From the NCBI GenBank assembly GCA_023423605.1, contig JAFAFF010000161.1, forward strand, positions 1 to 5,661: a DNA stretch of 5,661 nucleotides, written 5' to 3'. Each line of letters starts with the position of its first letter. Position 1 is the stretch's first letter. A program made the translations under genes and the position numbers. Under the pieces are notes generated by a model. That model worked only from the letters and a program-made list of their open reading frames with translations, searched no databases and was not told where the DNA came from. Below are positions 1-5,661 of this stretch, one piece after another. This DNA comes from Pseudomonadota bacterium (GTDB lineage: Bacteria > Pseudomonadota > Gammaproteobacteria > Xanthomonadales > Xanthomonadaceae).

Positions 1-1877
1 GGCACGTTGCCATCCAGCAGCCAGGCGGCGAAGCGACGCTGGCAGAGTGCGGCCGGCAGCTCATCGGCGCGCTCGCCGGTCGGCCAGCAGATATCGGCGC
101 GACTCACGCTGGCCGGCATCGGCACGGCTGCCGCACGGGTACGAGGCAGGCTGTCGATCACTTCGAACATCAGCGGCAACGCCGTGACCGCCCCGTACTG
201 GCCCGGCAGCGGCGTGCCATCGGGCCGTCCCACCCACACCCCGACCGTATGCTGTCGGGTGCTGCCGATGGCCCAGGCATCGCGGAAGCCGTAGCTGGTG
301 CCGGTCTTCCACGCCACCCGCGGCCGGCCAGCGATATCGAAGGTGTCCACGCCCTGGCCGGGACGCGGGTTGGCCTCCAGCATCTCGCGGGTGATCCACG
401 CCGCACCCGGTGATACCAGCCGGCGCTCCACCAGCGGTTCGTCCGCGGCATGCCGCACGCGCCCGGCAATGCCGTCGCGGTTGAAGGCGGCGAAGGCACC
501 GACCAGATCCTCCAGCCGCGCGCCGGTGCCGCCAAGGATCAATGACAGGTTCGGCGCGCTGCCGCGCGGAAACCGCAGCGGAATGCCGGCGTGCGACAGG
601 CGAGCGGCGAAGCGCGCCGGCCCGACACGGTCCAGCAGGTCCACCGCCGGTACGTTCAGCGACAACCGCAGTGCCGTTGCCGCGCTCACCGGCCCGTTGA
701 ACGTGGCATCGAAGTTGCCGGGACGGTAACCGCCAAAGCCCTGTGGCGCGTCCACCAGCAGGCTTTCCGAATGGATCAGGCCGTCATCCAGCGCCATGGC
801 GTAGAGGAACGGCTTCAGCGTCGAACCCGGCGAGCGCCAGGCCTGCACCATGTCCACGTGACCCAGTCGCTGGCGGTCGCCGAAGCTCAGCGTGCCCACA
901 TAGGCACGTGCCTGCAGCGTCGCGTTGTCCACCACCAGCAGCGCGGCGGACGTGCGTTCGGGCAGCGTGGAAAAATAACCGTCCAGCCGCTCCTCCAGCG
1001 TTCGCTGCAGGTCGATGTCGATGCTGCTGTGGATGCGTGCCTGGCCCGGATGCGCCGCATGCAGCCGCTGCGCCAGCAGCGCCGCGTGCAGGGGGGGACG
1101 CAGCGAGCGCGTCACCACGGTTTCCACGCGCGCATCTTCCACCGTTGCGGCGGGCCAGACGCGCAACGCCGCCATCCGTGCGAGCACCTTGTCGCGCGCC
1201 TGCTGCGCGGCCTGCGGGTGGCGGTCCGGGCGCAGCCGGCTGGGCGCCTGCGGCAGCACCGCCAGCAGCGCCGCTTCAGCGTGCGAAAGCCGCGCCGCGG
1301 ATTTCCCAAGGTAGGCCCAGCTGGCCGCTTCCACACCTTCGATGGTGCCACCGTACGGCGCACGTTCCAGGTACAGGGTGAGGATGTCCTGCTTGGACAG
1401 GTGCGCTTCCAGCTGCAGCGCGCGCAGGATCTGCTTCAGCTTGCCCCACGGCGTGCGTGTATGTGGATCGAGGATGCGCGCGACCTGCATGGTCAGCGTC
1501 GATCCGCCGGAAACGATGCGGCGCTGCCGCAGCATCTGCCCGCTGGCCCGCAGCAACGCCACCGGATTGATGCCGGGATGTCGCCAGAACCAGCGGTCCT
1601 CGTAGCCCAGCAGCGCCTGCAGATACAGCGGCGAGATGGCGTCCACCGGCGCCGGATAACGCCATACGCCCTCGGCATCGGCGAAGGCCCGCAGGGGGCT
1701 GCCATCGCCGGCCACCACCAGCGTGCTGGTGTCGCGCTGCCGGGGCAGCGGCGGCGGAAACAGCAGGTCCAGCACCAGCAGCAGCACCAGTATCGAGACC
1801 GTTCCCCAGCGCAGGATGGCGAGTATCAGACCCGACCGATGTCGCCAGGTGCGGCGCACGACAGACCATGCGTTCAC
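1..1877 (-). CDS. pbpC: Penicillin-binding protein 1C, bifunctional glycosyltransferase/transpeptidase (3' end cut by window)
   Basis: Class A PBP that polymerises lipid II and cross-links peptidoglycan, anchored in the inner membrane with its catalytic part in the periplasm. The frame is open for 625 residues and leaves the window without a stop; full PBP1C proteins run to about 770-800, so the C-terminal domain is missing. Residues 17-40 form a single leucine-rich membrane anchor. The GT51 domain shows E93-D94 with F97 and H100, GGSTLTMQ at 124-131, and SKQDILTLYL at 161-170. The transpeptidase domain shows S352-T-L-K355 (nucleophile Ser352), S406-L-N408 and K524-T-G526. C596 and C611 near the cut may form a disulfide. 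The GTG start at 1877 is preceded by GGAG seven bases upstream, and no in-frame ATG or GTG lies just upstream; GTG at 1859 is the alternative. The motif set and the macroglobulin gene on the same strand support PBP1C rather than PBP1A or 1B. Confidence 0.96.
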   Translation of the reverse strand, partial: MNAWSVVRRTWRHRSGLILAILRWGTVSILVLLLVLDLLFPPPLPRQRDTSTLVVAGDGSPLRAFADAEGVWRYPAPVDAISPLYLQALLGYEDRWFWRHPGINPVALLRASGQMLRQRRIVSGGSTLTMQVARILDPHTRTPWGKLKQILRALQLEAHLSKQDILTLYLERAPYGGTIEGVEAASWAYLGKSAARLSHAEAALLAVLPQAPSRLRPDRHPQAAQQARDKVLARMAALRVWPAATVEDARVETVVTRSLRPPLHAALLAQRLHAAHPGQARIHSSIDIDLQRTLEERLDGYFSTLPERTSAALLVVDNATLQARAYVGTLSFGDRQRLGHVDMVQAWRSPGSTLKPFLYAMALDDGLIHSESLLVDAPQGFGGYRPGNFDATFNGPVSAATALRLSLNVPAVDLLDRVGPARFAARLSHAGIPLRFPRGSAPNLSLILGGTGARLEDLVGAFAAFNRDGIAGRVRHAADEPLVERRLVSPGAAWITREMLEANPRPGQGVDTFDIAGRPRVAWKTGTSYGFRDAWAIGSTRQHTVGVWVGRPDGTPLPGQYGAVTALPLMFEVIDSLPRTRAAAVPMPASVSRADICWPTGERADELPAALCQRRFAAWLLDGNV

Positions 1878-1884
1878 GCCGCTG

Positions 1885-1888
1885 CTCC
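1885..1888 (-). promoter_or_regulatory. Ribosome binding site of pbpC
   Basis: GGAG on the minus strand, separated by 7 bases from the GTG at 1877-1875. It is the best Shine-Dalgarno match near the 5' end of the PBP1C frame. It favours GTG 1877 over the in-frame GTG at 1859, which would leave only 10 residues before the membrane anchor. Confidence 0.6.
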
Positions 1889-1967
1889 GGCGGCACCTGC
1901 GACAGCACGGGACCGTTCCCGCCCATGTCGCCGCTGCCGGCGCGGCCGGCATTCCCCTACGCCCCCC

Positions 1968-1973
1968 AGGAAA
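1968..1973 (+). promoter_or_regulatory. Ribosome binding site of the carbonic anhydrase gene
   Basis: AGGAAA lies 5 bases before the ATG at 1979. This decides the start: the reading frame stays open upstream to an ATG at 1868, but that start would overlap pbpC and place a proline- and arginine-rich stretch before an otherwise clean signal peptide. Confidence 0.75.
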
Positions 1974-1978
1974 CGCGC

Positions 1979-2764
1979 ATGACCTCTTCCGCTTCCGCGC
2001 CGCGCCGACGTGCCGGCCTGCTCGCCGCCGCCCTGTTCCTTGCCACGCCCCTGGCGATGGCAGCGGATACCGCCCCCCATTGGGGCTACGAGCGCATCGT
2101 CACGCCCGAACACTGGAGCGAATTCGCCCCGGCGTGCCGTGGCGAGCTGCAGTCTCCCATCAACCTGTGGAGCAGTTCGGTACGGCACGGTGAACAGCCG
2201 CGACTGGCAACGCACTATGCGGCCACGCGCTTCGACGTGATCAACAACGGCCATACGCTGCAGGCCACGCCGCTGCCGGGCCAGGACAACACGATCGAAC
2301 TCGATGGCGAGCGTTTCACCCTTGCCCAGTTCCACGTGCATACGCCCAGCGAGCATCATGTCGATGGCCACGAACATGACATGGAACTGCATCTGGTCCA
2401 CGTCAGCGCTTCGGGCCGGATCGCGGTGGTGGCGGTGTTCTACGATGTCGGCGAGCCCGACCCGGCCCTGGCCGAACTGTTCGATCGCGTCCCGGGCGAG
2501 CTGGGCCAGGCCGGCAACCAGCTTGCACTGCAGGAAACGATCGATCCCGCCGCGCTGCTGCCGGTACATTCGCGCGTGGTGCATTACTCCGGGTCGCTGA
2601 CCACCCCGCCCTGCTCGGAGGGCGTGCTGTGGAACATCGAACTGCAGCCGCGGCAGCTGTCGCGCAGCCAGCTCGATGCGCTGCGCCATGTCTATCCGCA
2701 CAATGCCCGGCCCATCCAGTCGTTCAATGCGCGCACGCTGGTGGACGAACCGGCGGCGCCCTGA
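1979..2764 (+). CDS. Alpha-class carbonic anhydrase, secreted to the periplasm
   Basis: Zinc enzyme that interconverts CO2 and bicarbonate; complete at 261 residues. The N-terminus has arginines at 9-11, a hydrophobic core at about 13-25 and an A-M-A-A site near residue 28, a standard Sec signal peptide, so it acts in the periplasm. Catalytic residues align with the human CA II scheme: zinc ligands H119, H121 and H138, proton shuttle H92 in NNGH, gatekeeper E125 and T208 in SLTTPPC, plus QSPI at 58-61. C53 and C212 lie where bacterial alpha-CAs carry their stabilising disulfide. The mature length of about 230 residues is normal for bacterial members. The gene is divergent from pbpC and convergent with the macroglobulin gene, so it stands alone on its strand. 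Likely roles, by family knowledge, are capturing CO2 that leaks from the cell as bicarbonate and buffering periplasmic pH; nothing in the sequence ties it directly to its neighbours. Confidence 0.97.
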   Translation: MTSSASAPRRRAGLLAAALFLATPLAMAADTAPHWGYERIVTPEHWSEFAPACRGELQSPINLWSSSVRHGEQPRLATHYAATRFDVINNGHTLQATPLPGQDNTIELDGERFTLAQFHVHTPSEHHVDGHEHDMELHLVHVSASGRIAVVAVFYDVGEPDPALAELFDRVPGELGQAGNQLALQETIDPAALLPVHSRVVHYSGSLTTPPCSEGVLWNIELQPRQLSRSQLDALRHVYPHNARPIQSFNARTLVDEPAAP

Positions 2765-2774
2765 CGGCCATCAT

Positions 2775-2812
2775 CGGGGACGGTCACGGATGCACCACCG
2801 TGACCGTCCCCG
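2775..2812. terminator. Strong 15-bp hairpin at the convergent gene ends, probable bidirectional terminator
   Basis: A perfect inverted repeat has arms at 2775-2789 and 2798-2812 and an 8-base loop. It reads as a stem on both strands. It starts 11 bases after the carbonic anhydrase stop and covers the macroglobulin stop codon (2786-2784) and its last codons. Neither side carries a T-run after the stem, so it is not a textbook intrinsic terminator; it could instead be a transcript-stabilising 3' hairpin or need Rho. The repeat is certain from the sequence; its role is inferred from its place between converging genes. Confidence 0.65.
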
Positions 2813-5661
2813 GCGTGCTGCGCCCTACGCCGCGCAGTTGTGGCCGGTACATGTCCTCCACCAGCGGCGGTGGCACGGTATAAATGCCCGGCGTCACCGC
2901 ACGCACCAGATAGAACAGCGTGGCCTTGCTGCCGCGCGACAGCTTCAGCGCGGCAACATAGCGGTCGTCGCGAAATTCTTCGTGGCGCAGATCCGCAGCG
3001 TTGCCCCGCGCGCCGATGGCGATGCCATCCACCACCACATCGGCCCACTGCTTCGCATCGCCCAGGTTGAAGTTCTCGATCTCCAGGCCGGCCGGCAGCA
3101 GGTCGGTCAGCAGTGCATCGGGCATGTCGCTGTTGGCCGTGACCGAAAGCCGCACGATCAGCGCCTCGCCCTCCTTCAGCGCACGCGGTGTCCACGGCCT
3201 GCCGTCGGTTCCGAACCAGGCGCGCTCCACGCCGAGCACGCGGTTGTCCGGCGCCGGCGCGCTGCGCGGTATGCCGGCGACATCGATGCTGGCGAACATC
3301 GGCGCCTTGCCCTGCGGCGAGAAGCGCACGCCGGCGGCCAGTTGCGCGCCATCGAAACTGCGCGCGAACAATCGACGCTCGCCGATCACTTCGCTGCGGT
3401 CGCCGACCACCAGGGTGCCGGCCACACGGCTCTGCTGGTCGGCGGCAAGCGCCTTCCCCAGCCGGGCCAGCGCTACCTGTTCCTGGGTGCTCAGGTACAG
3501 CCAGCCGCTGTTGCGCCGCGCATCCAGCTCACGCCCCAGGGCCACCGAACGCGCGTCCCAGGCCGGGCGCGCCATGCCCCGTTCATGGGTGAGCGCGATC
3601 ATCAGCGCATCATCGCGGATGGCGCTGCCGTAATCGCCGAAGTAGGCCGGACGCTCACTGCTGGCCTTGGCGAAACCCGCGGCAATGGCGGCTTCGCCGC
3701 GCTTGCGGTCGCCCTGCAGCGACAGCGCCATGCCGAGGTGCACCAGTGGCAGGCCACCGATGGCCTTGCCGCGTTCATTGTCATACAGCGCGCGCAGCGT
3801 ACCCAGCGGCGCGCGGTTCACGCGCGCCAGTACATAGCCCGAGTACGCCTGGTTGGCGAAGGTCAGGCTCTCGCGGCGGTCGCGCCCATAGAACGGATTG
3901 CCATTGGCCAGCAGGTCTTCGCCCAGCCGGCTCAGGGCTTTCTGCAGCACGTTGTCGGGCACGGCGAAGCCTGCATCGCGCGCGTCCAGCAGGAACTCGG
4001 TGATGTACGGCGTCAGCCAAGGATCAACATGGCTGTCATCACCCCACATCGAGAAATTGCCGTTGCCCACCTGCATCGACGCCAGGCGGCCGAATGCCCC
4101 CTCCATGCGCTCGCGCCGGGCCGTGGCGTCAAGTCCATCGCCGCCCAGCATCGCCGACGTGGCCGCATCCAGAATCAACGCCGCATACCCCTTGCTGGTG
4201 GTCTGTTCCGCGCAGCCATAGGGATAGTCCAGCGCGCCCTTCAGGGCGCTGGCGAAGGGGATCGGCGGCAGTGGGCTGACCAGCAGGCGCGCGTTCACCG
4301 AGCCGTCCATCAGCCCGTCGGAGAGGCCGGCATCGAGCGTCACCGGCGCCAGCGGGTCCAGCGTGCGCACCTGCGAACGCAGCATCTGCGGCCACGCCGC
4401 CCGTACCGGCAGTTCGTAACGCCGGTCCGCCTTGAATCCGTTGCCGTCCACGCGCACGCGCACCTTCGCCACGCTGTGCCCTTCGCGGGCCGTGAGCGGG
4501 AAGCCGAGCGTGGTCTTCGCGCCGGCAGCCAACTGCACGCGGCGCGTGCCTTCGCCCAGCGCCAGCGGCCCTTCCGTATCAACGCGCACGTCGAAGGCGC
4601 CGGGCCTGCCGGTGAAGTTCTGCACGTCCAGCGTCAGCATGCCGCGGTCGCCCGGCGCCAGTATGCGCGGCATGCCGGCCTCGGCCAGGATGGGCGCGCG
4701 CACGACCGTTTCCACGTCGCGCTTTCCATAGCGGTCATCGGAGTACACCAGCGCCGAGACACGCAGCGTGCCGTTGAAATCCGGCACGGCCAGGCGAACG
4801 CGTGCATTGCCGCGCGCATCCAGGCGAACCGGACCGGTGAACAGGTCCACTGTCTGCACCCGCGCGGTGGGACGCCGGGCCTGCGGCAATGCCTGCAGCG
4901 CCATGTCACCGCCGAACTTCAACCTGCCGCTGCTGCCGTCGAAACTCTCTATCACCCGGCTGTAGATGTCGTACGCATCAATTCCCAGCCGACGCTGCGC
5001 GAAGAAATGCGCCGACGCGTCCGGTACCGGGAAACGGGTGATGTTGAGGATGCCCGCATCCACCGCGGACACGGTGACGTGCGCGGTCTTTCCGGCCAGC
5101 TGCGGCACGCTCACGGTGACCGGCAGATCCTGCCCCGGGCGCATCTGCCCCGGCGCTACCAGGCCCACCGCCAGTGTCCGCTCGCGGCGGTCCATCGGCA
5201 CGTGCACGACGCCGACCGCGCGTGCCGGCGTGACCTTGCTGGGCGCGCTGCCCCCGCGGAACACCAGCGCCGTGATGTAGACATCATGGCGCTCCCAATC
5301 GGCCGTGACCGGAATCCTGAAGGTGCTGCCCGACCGCGCATCGATGTCCTGCACGTACAACAGGTGATCGCTTTCCACCATCAGCAGACCGCGACCGGCA
5401 TGGGGCGGCGTCACGGTGACTTCCAGGGTGTCGCCTGCCCGGTAGCCGGTCCTGTCGAGCGCCAGCTTGACCTTGTCCGGGCGCGCATCCAGGCCGCGGT
5501 TGTCATCGCTGCCGCTCCAGCCGGCACGGAAGGGATGACGACTGGTCAGGCCCGTGGCCGGATCGAACACGTCCACGCGGTAATCGCCCCATTCCACCGG
5601 GAAATCGAACGTGGCCGCCGCGCTTCCGGCATCCACGTTGCGGGTGTCCTTGTTCTCGAAG
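2784..5661 (-). CDS. Bacterial alpha-2-macroglobulin, YfhM/ECAM type (5' end cut by window)
   Basis: Envelope-anchored protease trap: by family knowledge, cleavage of a bait region by an invading protease triggers a conformational change and a reactive thioester binds the attacker covalently. The visible 958 residues are the C-terminal part of a protein usually about 1,600 long; the signal or lipoprotein region lies outside. Numbering from the window edge, residues 1-470 are beta-rich macroglobulin-type modules. They include VDAGILNITRF at 200-210 with the following Q-R-R-L-G-I-D-A-Y-D, a segment typical of YfhM-like proteins. The thioester motif C483-A-E-Q486 follows PYG, opening a helical domain to about 770 with GNFSMWG at 534-540. 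Residues 800-958 form the C-terminal module with YRPQ at 938-941. C483 is the only cysteine in the visible part, as expected if it is held in a thioester. The GTG at 5636 is internal: the frame continues to the edge. It shares strand and order with pbpC, its usual partner, but not adjacency. Confidence 0.95.
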   Translation of the reverse strand, partial: FENKDTRNVDAGSAAATFDFPVEWGDYRVDVFDPATGLTSRHPFRAGWSGSDDNRGLDARPDKVKLALDRTGYRAGDTLEVTVTPPHAGRGLLMVESDHLLYVQDIDARSGSTFRIPVTADWERHDVYITALVFRGGSAPSKVTPARAVGVVHVPMDRRERTLAVGLVAPGQMRPGQDLPVTVSVPQLAGKTAHVTVSAVDAGILNITRFPVPDASAHFFAQRRLGIDAYDIYSRVIESFDGSSGRLKFGGDMALQALPQARRPTARVQTVDLFTGPVRLDARGNARVRLAVPDFNGTLRVSALVYSDDRYGKRDVETVVRAPILAEAGMPRILAPGDRGMLTLDVQNFTGRPGAFDVRVDTEGPLALGEGTRRVQLAAGAKTTLGFPLTAREGHSVAKVRVRVDGNGFKADRRYELPVRAAWPQMLRSQVRTLDPLAPVTLDAGLSDGLMDGSVNARLLVSPLPPIPFASALKGALDYPYGCAEQTTSKGYAALILDAATSAMLGGDGLDATARRERMEGAFGRLASMQVGNGNFSMWGDDSHVDPWLTPYITEFLLDARDAGFAVPDNVLQKALSRLGEDLLANGNPFYGRDRRESLTFANQAYSGYVLARVNRAPLGTLRALYDNERGKAIGGLPLVHLGMALSLQGDRKRGEAAIAAGFAKASSERPAYFGDYGSAIRDDALMIALTHERGMARPAWDARSVALGRELDARRNSGWLYLSTQEQVALARLGKALAADQQSRVAGTLVVGDRSEVIGERRLFARSFDGAQLAAGVRFSPQGKAPMFASIDVAGIPRSAPAPDNRVLGVERAWFGTDGRPWTPRALKEGEALIVRLSVTANSDMPDALLTDLLPAGLEIENFNLGDAKQWADVVVDGIAIGARGNAADLRHEEFRDDRYVAALKLSRGSKATLFYLVRAVTPGIYTVPPPLVEDMYRPQLRGVGRSTPGTVTVVHP

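Larger units (their letters stand above)
1878..1978. promoter_or_regulatory. Divergent intergenic region between pbpC and the carbonic anhydrase gene
   Basis: This 101-bp gap holds both ribosome binding sites and must supply, or lie close to, the promoters of two divergent genes. It is very GC-rich. I see no convincing -10/-35 pair in either direction, so promoters may be weak, use an alternative sigma factor, or lie inside a neighbouring reading frame. A short inverted repeat at 1908-1921 (5-bp arms CGGGA/TCCCG, 4-base loop) and two GCCGGC palindromes at 1936-1941 and 1945-1950 are visible; neither is clearly an operator at this base composition. Confidence 0.45.

Noticed and set aside
1908..1921. 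Short inverted repeat between pbpC and the carbonic anhydrase gene as an operator
   Set aside because: Only 5-bp arms in very GC-rich DNA; such repeats are expected by chance.
1276..1926. 216-codon minus-strand frame with an ATG start as the beginning of pbpC
   Set aside because: It is out of frame with the PBP motifs and gives low-complexity Ala/Gly/Arg sequence; the true frame starts at GTG 1877 and reads through the same region.
1868..1978. Longer carbonic anhydrase start at ATG 1868
   Set aside because: It would overlap pbpC, add 37 residues before the signal peptide, and lack the AGGAAA site that precedes ATG 1979.
591..1982. 463-codon plus-strand open frame as a real gene
   Set aside because: It lies wholly opposite the pbpC coding sequence, has an Arg/Gln/Ala/His-biased composition with no recognisable domain, and the opposite strand carries all PBP motifs in one frame. 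Reported only as a geometric curiosity.
1874..2701. 275-codon minus-strand open frame as a real gene
   Set aside because: Antisense shadow of the carbonic anhydrase gene, whose frame holds the complete active site; composition is typical of GC-rich antisense frames.
2775..2812. A dispersed GTAG-type REP element of Stenotrophomonas
   Set aside because: The hairpin lacks the GTAG/CTAC signature at its foot and only one copy is in the window, so a local terminator is the simpler reading.
5634..5636. GTG as the start of the macroglobulin gene
   Set aside because: The frame is open to the window edge with plausible family-like sequence (F-E-N-K-D-T-R-N), and the protein is about 650 residues short of normal, so this is an internal valine.

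Overview
The window comes from a high-GC Gram-negative bacterium. Codon use, protein wording and gene set fit the Xanthomonadaceae, most likely Stenotrophomonas or a close relative. This assignment is inferred from protein character, not from a database match. All three genes encode envelope or periplasmic proteins, and there are no RNA genes, mobile elements or CRISPR arrays.

Layout: (1) From 1877 down to the left edge, minus strand, lies pbpC, encoding the bifunctional penicillin-binding protein 1C. Its start is inside the window and its 3' end is cut off. (2) From 1979 to 2764, plus strand, lies a complete secreted alpha-class carbonic anhydrase with every catalytic landmark in place. (3) From the right edge down to 2784, minus strand, lies the C-terminal 958 residues of a bacterial alpha-2-macroglobulin of the YfhM (ECAM) type with an intact CxEQ thioester motif. 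pbpC and the carbonic anhydrase gene are divergent across a 101-bp gap. The carbonic anhydrase and macroglobulin genes are convergent, with stop codons 19 bp apart, and share a strong 15-bp hairpin that sits on the macroglobulin stop codon.

The macroglobulin and PBP1C are a recognised functional pair. The first is thought to trap foreign proteases that enter the periplasm, the second to rebuild damaged peptidoglycan, and in many proteobacteria the two genes are directly adjacent in one operon. Here they keep the same order and strand, but a carbonic anhydrase gene lies between them in antisense. Either the pair is now expressed from separate promoters, or it forms a non-contiguous operon whose transcript would run antisense across the carbonic anhydrase gene. 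This arrangement, with the hairpin that would decide between the two, is the most interesting aspect of the window. The proteins themselves look like orthodox family members.
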